Source of the DNA: an uncultured Saprospiraceae bacterium
Lineage (GTDB): Bacteria; Bacteroidota; Bacteroidia; Chitinophagales; Saprospiraceae
Length of the DNA stretch: 41,550 bases
Direction of reading: 5' to 3'
NCBI GenBank assembly: GCA_937951685.1
Contig: CALFBG010000364.1
Span: forward strand, 1 to 41,550
This document shows, piece after piece, positions 24,263 through 34,229 of the stretch. The notes beneath the pieces were generated by a model. It ran no database searches. It was not told where the DNA came from and saw nothing but the letters and a program-made list of their open reading frames with translations. How positions within the stretch are numbered: the stretch's first letter is position 1; each line of letters starts with the position of its first letter. The position numbers and the translations under genes were made by a program.

Positions 24263-25729
24263 ATGAATCGGATTGTTTTTACTTTGGGAATAATTTTTCT
24301 TTTACTATCTAGCTTAAGTGCTCAATCTAAATTGGAAAAGCAAATAAAAAATTTAGCGAACGATCCTGCCTTGCAGTACGGGCAGCTTAGTGTTTGTGTG
24401 ATTGATGTTGCTTCGGGCAAAACGATTGCGAGTCACGAAGCGAAGCGAAGCTTGATTCCCGCGTCTTCCCTCAAAGTTGTGACAACAGCAACGGCAATCG
24501 GCTTACTCGGGGCTAATTTTCGGTTTAAAACGCAATTGGAATACGACGGAACGATCACGGCGGGAGAATTAAATGGAAATTTGTATCTCAAAGGTTTCGG
24601 GGATCCAAGTTTAGCATCGGATCACTACGACGGCGCAATGGATATGAAAACATTGTTGCAAACAATAACGGCAGTTGTAGCAAAAAAAGGTATTCAACGC
24701 ATTCGCGGTGCCATCGTCGGAGATGCTTCTTTTTATCCGACGGCGGTGAATGGTCGATCTTGGTTGTGGGAAGACATCGGAAACTATTACGCTGCGGGAG
24801 CTTGGGGACTCAATTTTCACGAGAATCGTTATTTTTTACATTTTCAGCAAACTAGCAAATTAGGTGCGTCCCCTAAGATTAAGTCGGTGGAACCGGCGGT
24901 TCCCAACCTTTTACTTTTAAATGAGATCATTGCTGCGGCGAAAGGAACGGGCGATAATGCTTATCTCTATGGCTCACCGCTATCCTATACGCGTTTTGTG
25001 CGCGGAACGATCCCCATTGGCACCGGAACATTTACGATTAAGGGCGCCATTCCCGATCCACCATTTTTTGCGGCGTATCATTTAATGAATAGTTTAGAAA
25101 ATGCAGGCATTCAAACGGAAAAGCTCGCTACGACTCAATTTGAGCGAACGCGGCAAGGTCTTCCTACTGCAAAACGACAAATATTATATACGCACCAATC
25201 GCCACCCTTGAGCGAACTCGTGGAGGAAACCAATTTGAAGAGCCTCAATTTATATTGCGAAAGTTTTTTGAGAAGCATGGGCAAAAAAGCGGGGAAGGAG
25301 GCGAGTGCGGAAGCAGGTCTGGCGGCAATCTATGATTTTTGGAAAGCCAGAGGGCTTAAGTTGGATGGGTGTTTTTTAGAAGATGGGAGTGGTTTATCGG
25401 TACGCAATGCAGTTTCGAGTTATCATTTGGCTAGTATCATGAGAAAAATTGCGAAAGATGATCAACTTTTTACGCCAATCTACGCTTCTTTGCCTCGGGC
25501 CGGCGAGACGGGAAGTTTGAAATATATACTGAAAGGCACCGCTGCGGTCAAAAAATTGCGGGCAAAAAGTGGTGGCATGAAAAGAGTCCGCAGTTATACA
25601 GGGTACGCAAAAACGAAGTCAGGAAAATTATTGGCCTTTTCGATGATTGCTAATAATTTTACGGGAGAAAGCGCTCATGTGCGATCGTTAATGGCAAAAG
25701 TGATGGCAGCAATGTGTGAAGAAAAATAA
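24263..25729 (+). CDS. dacB: D-alanyl-D-alanine carboxypeptidase/endopeptidase, PBP4 family (S13)
   Basis: A periplasmic peptidoglycan hydrolase that trims or opens D-Ala peptide links. The signal peptide ends about residue 21 (SLSAQS). The acyl-enzyme motif SxxK is SSLK at 68-71; SxN is SLN in the KSLNLYCE segment near 330; the third motif is KSG (KSGGM) instead of the textbook KTG. The large insertion between motifs 1 and 2 (about 90-320) and the length of 488 residues fit class C PBP4. It is divergent from the YbbP-like gene. The gene symbol is by family similarity. Confidence 0.92.
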   Translation: MNRIVFTLGIIFLLLSSLSAQSKLEKQIKNLANDPALQYGQLSVCVIDVASGKTIASHEAKRSLIPASSLKVVTTATAIGLLGANFRFKTQLEYDGTITAGELNGNLYLKGFGDPSLASDHYDGAMDMKTLLQTITAVVAKKGIQRIRGAIVGDASFYPTAVNGRSWLWEDIGNYYAAGAWGLNFHENRYFLHFQQTSKLGASPKIKSVEPAVPNLLLLNEIIAAAKGTGDNAYLYGSPLSYTRFVRGTIPIGTGTFTIKGAIPDPPFFAAYHLMNSLENAGIQTEKLATTQFERTRQGLPTAKRQILYTHQSPPLSELVEETNLKSLNLYCESFLRSMGKKAGKEASAEAGLAAIYDFWKARGLKLDGCFLEDGSGLSVRNAVSSYHLASIMRKIAKDDQLFTPIYASLPRAGETGSLKYILKGTAAVKKLRAKSGGMKRVRSYTGYAKTKSGKLLAFSMIANNFTGESAHVRSLMAKVMAAMCEEK

Positions 25730-25891
25730 CTTGCTGCTGCTGTCTTGATATTTAGTTGTATGCCTAGTTGTATTCCGTTCATCGTATTACGCCTTCATTC
25801 CGCTAGTTTATTCTTCCTAACTGGGTGCTTTACGTCGAATTTTAAAAAACTTACTACAAAAAAAACTTAACTTTACGAAAACTACTCTACT

Positions 25892-26671
25892 ATGTCTGCA
25901 TTTTCAAAAGCATTAAGTACTGTGGGAGTTATTCTATTGATATTGCTTGTCGCATGTGAAAGCAAATTCGATAGTAGTGTGAAAACACCAATCACCCACG
26001 CTCACGATTACTCCACCCACGACCACAGTCACGAAGATGAAAGCTACTATCCACCTACCGCAGAAAGCTCAGCGGCGTTAGCACAAAGTTTTGATAAAAA
26101 ATTCTTGGAAAAATATAGCCGGTCTGCAACGGATGTGCAGCGAGATGATTGGCAGAAACCACAAACCGTAATTGGGGCCTTCGGTGATATGCAAGGCAAA
26201 ACAATTGCGGACATTGGTGCAGGAATAGGATATTTCGCGCTGTATATTGCTCGATTAGGCAAAGCCGAAAAAGTAATTGCCATTGATATTGATAAATCAG
26301 CCATTGAATTTCTGAATGGGATGAAGAAGAAATTACCAGAAGAGTTACAGGATAAATTTGAAGGTAGAGTTTGTAGTTTCGATGATCCCAACTTAAGAGA
26401 TGGCGAAGCTGATATTGCCATTATGGTCAATACTTACGCTTTTATTGAAAAGAGAGTAAACTATTTGAAAAACTTAAAAAGAGGAATGGCGAAAGGCGGA
26501 AAACTTTTCATCATTGATTATAAAAAGAAAGCGCTACCACTTCCTGTTCCCGAAAAAGATAAATTGCCTTTGTATAAAGTAGAAGAAGAACTCACCAAAG
26601 CGGGCTACCGTTTTGTTTCTAACGATCAATTATTAGATTACCAATATATCGTCATGGCGGTTAAGGAATAA
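25892..26671 (+). CDS. Lipoprotein-anchored class I SAM methyltransferase-like protein
   Basis: The N-terminal signal peptide ends in LVAC (C22), so it should be lipid-anchored outside the cytosol. The next residues lack the surface-export signature, which suggests a periplasm-facing location. Residues 36-47 are His/Asp-rich (seven His in about twelve residues region) and could bind Zn, Cu or Ni. From 95 on the protein is a Rossmann methyltransferase with motif I DIGAGIGYF (107-115) and an acidic AIDID at 130-134. SAM is not known to be abundant in the periplasm, so an active methyltransferase there is odd. It may use another ligand, or the signal may be inefficient. A second methyltransferase follows after 23 nt. 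Confidence 0.85.
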   Translation: MSAFSKALSTVGVILLILLVACESKFDSSVKTPITHAHDYSTHDHSHEDESYYPPTAESSAALAQSFDKKFLEKYSRSATDVQRDDWQKPQTVIGAFGDMQGKTIADIGAGIGYFALYIARLGKAEKVIAIDIDKSAIEFLNGMKKKLPEELQDKFEGRVCSFDDPNLRDGEADIAIMVNTYAFIEKRVNYLKNLKRGMAKGGKLFIIDYKKKALPLPVPEKDKLPLYKVEEELTKAGYRFVSNDQLLDYQYIVMAVKE

Positions 26672-26694
26672 CTTAGCTTAGAATGTACTAGGAG

Positions 26695-27294
26695 ATGAGA
26701 ACGCAGTTTGGTAACATAGATATTTACTTATTTGATCAATTGCTTAAAGAGCGCTTCGCAGTCGGTCAACGAATCTTGGACGCGGGCTGCGGAGAAGGAC
26801 GTAATCTATATTATTTTCTTCAACAAGGATACGAAGCATACGGAATTGATCAAAACGGAGAAGCGATTGATGCGGTACGAGCGATGGCAGCTGATCTCCC
26901 AACAGCTTGTCCTCCCGAAAACTTTGTAGTGGGAAGCATCGAAAATATGCCATTCGCAGCTGAAAGTTTTGATTGGGTGATTTGTAATGCCGTACTACAT
27001 TTTGCACAAAACCAAGCCCATTTTGAAAATATGCTGAACGGACTTTGGAAAACGGTAAAAGCGGGTGGATACTTATGGATACGCTTAGCTTCTTCGATTG
27101 GATTAGAAGCGGACTTAATTCCCTTGGGACAAGGAAGGTTTTTATTACCCGATGGCTCGGAGCGATTCTTAGTGTCAATGGAAGACTTGATTAACTATAC
27201 GAAAAGTTTAGACGCAGGATTATTTGAATTTATCAAAACGACAAATGTGCAAAACCTGCGTTGTATGACGACTTGGTGTTTGCAGAAAAAGTGA
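26695..27294 (+). CDS. Class I SAM-dependent methyltransferase (Methyltransf_11 type)
   Basis: A cytosolic protein of 199 residues without a signal peptide. SAM-binding motif I is LDAGCGEGRN (28-37), motif II gives the acidic GID, and a post-motif ICNAVLHF marks the motif IV region. The substrate is unknown; the compact size resembles TehB/UbiE-like small-molecule methyltransferases. It follows the lipoprotein methyltransferase by 23 nt, so they are probably one transcript ending at the terminator 27339-27380. The two methyltransferases are not close sequence copies of each other outside motif I. Confidence 0.85.
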   Translation: MRTQFGNIDIYLFDQLLKERFAVGQRILDAGCGEGRNLYYFLQQGYEAYGIDQNGEAIDAVRAMAADLPTACPPENFVVGSIENMPFAAESFDWVICNAVLHFAQNQAHFENMLNGLWKTVKAGGYLWIRLASSIGLEADLIPLGQGRFLLPDGSERFLVSMEDLINYTKSLDAGLFEFIKTTNVQNLRCMTTWCLQKK

Positions 27295-27338
27295 TTTTCC
27301 TAAACGGAAGAGTAAGCAATAACTTTTGATTTTCAATG

Positions 27339-27380
27339 AAAAAAGGAACCAGCTGATTACAGCTAGTTCCTTTTTATTTT
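27339..27380. terminator. Bidirectional intrinsic terminator between methyltransferase and purA
   Basis: An A-rich arm with GGAAC and AGCTG pairs with CAGCT and GTTCC around an ATTA loop (one mismatch), flanked by A-run and T-run, so it can act in both directions. The two genes converge on it. Confidence 0.88.
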
Positions 27381-27404
27381 TTTACGAAAAACAACGCAGC
27401 AGCA

Positions 27405-29395
<1,991 letters not shown>

Positions 29396-29734
29396 TTATT
29401 TGCTGACGGCGGACAGTGCTTCGGCTACGCTAGACTTAAGGGTAAATAAAGGTTTTAAGCGAGTGACTTCCAAAAGTTTGATGACTTGTGTGGAAGCATT
29501 AGCAACGGCGAGTTCACCGCCCGATTTACGAGACTTTGTCATGACATTAATCAGGAAATTAAGCCCTACACTATTCATGAAGTCTAATTTAGAAAGGTCT
29601 ACAACACATTTGTTTAAGCCCTTTTCAATGCGGGATTGCACGTCAAGTAAAATTTCTTTGTTGTCGTATTCGTTGAGTAAACTATTTACTTCGAGTACTT
29701 GTATGGTATCTTGTTCAGAGATGGAATAGCTCAT
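29396..29734 (-). CDS. STAS-domain protein (anti-sigma factor antagonist-like)
   Basis: A single STAS domain of 112 residues, the length of SpoIIAA/RsbV-type switch proteins. The phosphorylation-site region DLSKLDFMNSVGL (46-58) carries a Ser at 55 in the position phosphorylated in anti-sigma antagonists. In that scheme a kinase/anti-sigma factor phosphorylates the STAS protein, and the free form releases a sigma factor. No cognate kinase, phosphatase or sigma factor is in the window, so the partner must be elsewhere. It lies between the Fur-family gene and purA on the same strand, 104 nt after fur. The function is inferred from the fold only. Confidence 0.85.
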   Translation of the reverse strand: MSYSISEQDTIQVLEVNSLLNEYDNKEILLDVQSRIEKGLNKCVVDLSKLDFMNSVGLNFLINVMTKSRKSGGELAVANASTQVIKLLEVTRLKPLFTLKSSVAEALSAVSK

Positions 29735-29838
29735 GGGAAATAAACGTTTTAGTGTGGGTAATGTAAAGAATATGCAAAAAACTTACCAACTTTCAGGAAG
29801 CTTCCTCATCAGCACTAGATTCCACAAAGATCATGGGG

Positions 29839-30318
29839 CTAATTTGACTTATTCGCGGTTTTTGGACAAGCGCCGTTGCACTGACCGTATAAATTAAGCG
29901 CGTGATGCGTAATATTGAACTTTAATAGTCCCCCCATCATATCTTTAATTTGTTGAATACGAGGATCACAGAACTCAAGCACTTTTCCACAATCGACACA
30001 GATGAGGTGATCGTGTTGCTTAAAGCCGTAAGACTTTTCGTACTGCGCTAGGTTTTTGCCAAATTGATGTTTTTTGACGAGGTCGCAGTTGACCAATAAT
30101 TCCAAAGTATTATAAACAGTTGCTCGGCTCACACGATAGTTCTGATTTTTCATGTGAATATAAAGCGCTTCCGCGTCAAAATGATCACTGCGTTTATAAA
30201 TCTCTTCTAGAATAGCAAATCGCTCTGGCGTCTTGCGAAACCCATTTTTTTCCAAATGAACAGAAAAAATATTAACGACTTCTCTGATGATATCCTCTTC
30301 TTTTCTTTGAGTCGACAT
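29839..30318 (-). CDS. Fur-family metal-responsive transcriptional regulator
   Basis: A dimeric DNA-binding repressor that senses iron, zinc or peroxide. The N-terminal winged helix includes the recognition stretch VSRATVYNTLELL. The hinge has the His-rich metal-site segment KQHDHLIC. The C-terminal domain has a CxxC pair (CVDC) and a second Cys pair (CNGAC), forming the structural zinc site. The length of 159 residues is usual. Sequence alone does not separate Fur from PerR or Zur here. A 7-bp inverted repeat sits 16 nt before the start (30335-30350), fitting autoregulation. Confidence 0.9.
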   Translation of the reverse strand: MSTQRKEEDIIREVVNIFSVHLEKNGFRKTPERFAILEEIYKRSDHFDAEALYIHMKNQNYRVSRATVYNTLELLVNCDLVKKHQFGKNLAQYEKSYGFKQHDHLICVDCGKVLEFCDPRIQQIKDMMGGLLKFNITHHALNLYGQCNGACPKTANKSN

Positions 30319-30334
30319 AAAAAGATTTTTGTGT

Positions 30335-30350
30335 CAGATAAAATTATCTG
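30335..30350. promoter_or_regulatory. Candidate Fur-family operator (autoregulatory)
   Basis: CAGATAA and TTATCTG are perfect 7-bp arms around AA. The GATAA/TTATC core resembles half-sites of Fur boxes. It lies between the Fur-family gene start and its -7 box at 30430-30437, i.e. in the leader. Confidence 0.5.
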
Positions 30351-30429
30351 AAGCTGCTCCGTAATTATTTTAATCTAATTTTTTTAAGAAAAAAATTAAA
30401 TCTAGGTACTTACAAAAGCTATTGTTCTA

Positions 30430-30437
30430 CAAAGATA
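30430..30437 (-). promoter_or_regulatory. Candidate -7 box for the Fur-family gene
   Basis: On the minus strand this reads TATCTTTG, a perfect TAnnTTTG, 112 nt before the start. No clear -33 element. An AT-rich inverted repeat (TAATTTTTTT/AAAAAAATTA, 30377-30399) would lie in the leader. Confidence 0.45.
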
Positions 30438-30597
30438 CATAACAGATATAGAATAAGGTAATACTAGGCTAGTATTTAAGGATTTCCATAACAAATGGCT
30501 TAGTAGGCTAATTTGTTGATGGTACTTAATCAAGGCAATCAAAGGATACAATACTTTACCAACCGCCAGCAATAGGCTTTAGGAGAAGCATCGAAAT

Positions 30598-32832
30598 TTA
30601 TTCCTCGATTCTAGTAACGGTCGAAATACCCGGCAGACTTTGTAAGGCCTTAATCGCAATGTTGAGCTGATTTTTATTAGCAATCAAAAGACTTACTTTT
30701 CCTTCAAAATAACCCTCAGTGCCGTCGATGTAAAACGAGCGGATATTCAGCCCCAGCTTAGTAGAAATATTATTCGATAAGCGTTCGATTACGCCCGGAC
30801 CATCGTCAATTCCAGTAATTAGCAAATTGGCAATAAAACTCATATTGGTCGAACTTACCCATTCCGCTTTCATAATTCGATAACCGTAATGCGCCATCAA
30901 ATTGGTTGCATTCGGACAAGTTGTACGGTGAATTTTTAGCCCCACGGTAGCCGTCAAATAAGCAAAAATATCATCTCCCAAAACAGGATTACAACAACTC
31001 GCTAATTGATATTCGTATAAATCTGCGGGTTCTCCTCCGATCAAAAGCCGCGGCTTCGTTTTTCCATCTTTGCGGCGCGTTTTGGTCGAAGTAGGTTCTG
31101 GCGTTACCGGCACCTCGGTTTCTTCCTTTACTTGCAAAGATTTGTCTTCGACCAGCTTATGATGCTCTACCTTGAATTTTTTTAATTCTTGGAAACTCAA
31201 TTCATCAATCGCGAAAGCGTAGTAAAGATCCACCCTAGAGTTGTAGCCAAAATGTTTGACCAACATATCGACGTTATCTTCAAAATTAACCTTAAGATTT
31301 TTGAGCTTTCGGCGCAAAGTCTCTTGTGCAAATTCTCCCTGCTTCCGGCGCTCTTCCTTCATCGTAGACCGAATCTTGGAGCGTGCTTTTCCCGTAACGA
31401 CCATCTTCAGCCAGTTTTCGTTAGGCTTCTGGTTTTTATCGGTGATAATGAGGACCTGATCTCCATTTTGGAGTTCGTACCCCATTGGAACCAATTTATT
31501 ATTCACCTTAATTGCTTTACATTGATAACCAATAGCGGTGTGAATACTAAAGGCAAAATCTAGCGCCGTAGCTCCTTTGGGAAGTATTTTCAAATCCCCC
31601 GAAGGCGTATAAATATAGACTTCTTCGTTGAAAAGGTTCGTCTTGAAATCATTCAAAAACTCTACGGCGTCATTGGTTGGATTATCGAGCATCTCTCGAA
31701 TATTATCTAACCAATCATCATAGACGTCTGGTTCGTCAGAAATGCCTTTGTATTTCCAGTGCGCCGCAAATCCGCGTTCGGCAATCTCATCCATGCGTTC
31801 CGTACGAATTTGCACTTCCACGTAGCGACCTTGCGGACCAATGATGGTTGTATGCAAGGATTCGTAACCATTCGACTTTGGCGTTGTAATCCAATCTTTC
31901 AACCGTTCTGGAATTGGTTTGAAAACATCTGTAATTTCGGAGTAAAACTGCCAACAAGTAGATTTTTCTTTTTTGGGAGGCACATCAATCGTAATCCGTA
32001 CGGCGAATAAATCGTAAATCTGCTCAAAAGGGACTTTCTTGACTTTAATTTTATTATAAATGGAATAAATTGATTTTGGTCTGCCGGTAATGCGGTAGGG
32101 AACACCAATTTCGTTTAACTTCTCAGTGAGCGGGCGAATGAATTCTTCAATGTAAGCGTTTCTTTCTCGCTTGGTTTCTTGGAGTTTACGGGCAATTTCG
32201 TGATAATCCTCTGGAGAAGTAATCTTCATGCAAAGATCCTGAAATTCCGTTTTGATGGAATAAAGCCCTAAACGGTGTGCCAAAGGAGAATAGATATAAC
32301 TTGTCTCGGCGGCAATTTTCAACTGCTTGTGCCGTGGCATTGCACCTAAGGTTCGCATATTATGCAAACGATCTGCCATTTTAATGAGCACGACTCTAAC
32401 GTCTTCGACCAAAGTGCTGAGGACTTTTCTGAAGTTTTCAGCTTGTGGACTTCCTTCGTTGTAAGCACTGTCCAACTTCGTGAGACCATCTACGATTTTG
32501 GCAATTCGTTGACCAAAAGTATTTTCAATTTCTTCCAACATCACATCAGTGTCTTCCACGACATCGTGAAGGAGGGCACAGACGATTGCTGTAGGTCCGA
32601 GACCAATTTCTTCGGCACAGATTTGTGCGACGGCGATTGGATGGAGAATGTAAGGTTCTCCCGACTTTCTACGCTGTTTGCTGTGCGCATCTACCGCCAT
32701 GGTATAAGCCTTACGAATATTCTGATGATCCGTATTATCCATTTTGGATTTGATCGCTTGCAACAATTTTCGATAGGCTCTAGTGATGAGTAGCCGCTCT
32801 TTTTCTTCGTATTTGCTTACCGCTTCCTGCAT
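30598..32832 (-). CDS. Rel/SpoT-type bifunctional (p)ppGpp synthetase/hydrolase
   Basis: Makes and degrades the alarmone (p)ppGpp in the cytosol. Domains in order: an HD hydrolase (about 30-180) with H50, HD at 89-90, ED at 93-94 and D154; a synthetase (about 235-350) starting with GRPKSIYSIYNKI at 250-262; a TGS domain near 405-465; and a C-terminal ACT domain (about 670-744). All hydrolase metal ligands are present, so both activities are expected, as in Rel enzymes of Bacteroidota that have one long RSH protein. The length of 744 residues is typical. A conserved-Cys zinc-finger-like region (SCCNP) lies near 605-610. Confidence 0.95.
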   Translation of the reverse strand: MQEAVSKYEEKERLLITRAYRKLLQAIKSKMDNTDHQNIRKAYTMAVDAHSKQRRKSGEPYILHPIAVAQICAEEIGLGPTAIVCALLHDVVEDTDVMLEEIENTFGQRIAKIVDGLTKLDSAYNEGSPQAENFRKVLSTLVEDVRVVLIKMADRLHNMRTLGAMPRHKQLKIAAETSYIYSPLAHRLGLYSIKTEFQDLCMKITSPEDYHEIARKLQETKRERNAYIEEFIRPLTEKLNEIGVPYRITGRPKSIYSIYNKIKVKKVPFEQIYDLFAVRITIDVPPKKEKSTCWQFYSEITDVFKPIPERLKDWITTPKSNGYESLHTTIIGPQGRYVEVQIRTERMDEIAERGFAAHWKYKGISDEPDVYDDWLDNIREMLDNPTNDAVEFLNDFKTNLFNEEVYIYTPSGDLKILPKGATALDFAFSIHTAIGYQCKAIKVNNKLVPMGYELQNGDQVLIITDKNQKPNENWLKMVVTGKARSKIRSTMKEERRKQGEFAQETLRRKLKNLKVNFEDNVDMLVKHFGYNSRVDLYYAFAIDELSFQELKKFKVEHHKLVEDKSLQVKEETEVPVTPEPTSTKTRRKDGKTKPRLLIGGEPADLYEYQLASCCNPVLGDDIFAYLTATVGLKIHRTTCPNATNLMAHYGYRIMKAEWVSSTNMSFIANLLITGIDDGPGVIERLSNNISTKLGLNIRSFYIDGTEGYFEGKVSLLIANKNQLNIAIKALQSLPGISTVTRIEE

Positions 32833-33592
32833 TACTTTCTGAGTTAAAAATTACTAGCTTGTTAATGGCAATTACTTATATTTAAATATTGGACTTCGGA
32901 TGACTTCTTCTTTAGCTAAACTTAATCTCTCCAAAATCCTTACAGCAGGCATTAACAATTTGAATATTTAATTTAAATTATCAATTAAAATTGATAAAGT
33001 CAATTTATCATTTTGAACTTGTTTTAGTAATCTAAGCTTAGCGCAAAGCTAAACCCTACACCTTACAACCAATCGCGGAAAAATTAAATAAGGTTTTAGG
33101 GGAAAAGAGGAACCTTATACGGGGATGTTTTTTACTGGGTAGTAGACTTATTTCAATGTCGTCTAACGGTGACTCTAATAGTTTGGCTTTACCCAAACCA
33201 AATCTTTCTCTTCTGCCCGGAGTAAAATAGTTTGCGGATTAGGCGTTTAGGTTCGTTGCCATTTTTTGCGGTACATAGACGAGCTATTGCGCGGAGAAAT
33301 GGAAAATAAGACTAACACAAGGTCAACATATCTTTCCGCTACTGAAATAATTTCCTTGAGGGAAAGGAGATTGCTACTTAAGCACGGCAGCAATTTGAGT
33401 TGATCTATTTATTACTTTCGGCCTCATCTGATGAAACTACCTTATAAATAGGGCGAAAAGCGGCTTCACAAAGTCAAATTAACAAGCTAAATTGCTGCTT
33501 AACAAATCTAATAAAAATCTAAGCGAAAAACACGGAGTTTTCTGCTTTTAATTTTTTTTAAAATTAAGACCGCTTTTTTGCAAAAAAGGTTA
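32833..33592. other. Gene-free region between rel/spoT and tRNA-Leu
   Basis: About 860 nt without a gene. It contains a perfect 8-bp inverted repeat TTATCAAT/ATTGATAA (32978-32997), an 8-bp pair ATAAGGTT/AACCTTAT (33088-33118, loop 15 nt), and a short TTAGC/GCTAA hairpin (33038-33052). No full-consensus promoter for the rel/spoT gene was found. Confidence 0.55.
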
Positions 33593-33600
33593 TATATTTG
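33593..33600 (+). promoter_or_regulatory. -7 box of the tRNA-Leu gene
   Basis: TATATTTG, a perfect TAnnTTTG, about 97 nt before the mature tRNA. The nearest TTTG upstream (33577-33580) is only 12 nt away, so the -33 element is not standard. Confidence 0.5.
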
Positions 33601-33696
33601 CATCGCTTTTGAGGAAAGCTGTCAGATATAGGTTTTTAACGAAAATATCTACTGATAGTATTGTTTTTTCTAGTTTCAAAAGCAAATGATATAGTT

Positions 33697-33781
33697 GCGG
33701 GTGTGATGGAATTGGTAGACATGCTAGACTTAGGATCTAGTGCTTCACGGCGTGGGGGTTCGAGTCCCTTCACCCGCACCA
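33697..33781 (+). tRNA. tRNA-Leu (anticodon UAG)
   Basis: The acceptor stem GCGGGTG pairs with CACCCGC, followed by discriminator A and an encoded CCA (33779-33781). The anticodon stem CTAGA/TCTAG encloses the loop CTTAGGA with anticodon TAG, reading CUA leucine codons. A long variable arm is present, as expected for a class II tRNA, and the T-loop is GTTCGAGTC. A terminator hairpin follows directly. Confidence 0.96.
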
Positions 33782-33789
33782 ACAAAAAT

Positions 33790-33830
33790 ATGGAGGAACT
33801 TCAAATAGCTTGAAACTTCCTCCATGTTTT
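33790..33830 (+). terminator. Intrinsic terminator after tRNA-Leu
   Basis: ATGGAGGAA and TTCCTCCAT pair, extended by TTCAA/TTGAA with a one-nt asymmetry, around an ATAGC loop, followed by GTTTT. It begins 9 nt after the tRNA CCA. Confidence 0.85.
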
Positions 33831-34229
33831 ACATTTTTAGAAATAGATTTGTGCCACTTAAGGAAAGTACATTAGAAATGTGTGAGTAAGCCGTCGAGGA
33901 AATCCTAGCAGTCGCAAACTTTTTGAGTTGAACCATTGTTTTTTGGTTTAGGATAAGCTTCTCTCTTTTATTATAACTAACAGTTTTACCTACCCAAGTT
34001 TCAATAAGATCTTGAATTGTTTAACTCTTTTGGAGCCTCACATACGCATCTCCTTCTACTATTTTATACGATTAACGACTGGTTTTTAACTCAAAAAAAG
34101 TGCTACGATGAAAAGTAGTACGCAAATTGCAGTAATTTTTTTACTTGAATTACTCCAATCAGCTACGAGTAGCGAAAGTTAGTATCAATAATCATTTTAT
34201 TTAACACCAATATTTATACACTTAATACT
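33831..34229. other. Gene-free 400-bp region upstream of tig
   Basis: No credible gene. A small GCTAC/GTAGC inverted repeat (34162-34173) is present. On the minus strand a frame stays open for 64 codons (33829-34020) but has no good start or known domain. No full-consensus promoter for tig was found. Confidence 0.5.

Noticed and set aside
31189-31563. Open frame of 124 codons opposite the rel/spoT gene
   Set aside because: Antisense shadow; the opposite strand encodes a complete Rel/SpoT enzyme.
33829-34020. Minus-strand frame open for 64 codons between tRNA-Leu and tig
   Set aside because: No plausible start near its beginning, and it overlaps the tRNA terminator's T-tract at its end. The hypothetical product resembles nothing I know.
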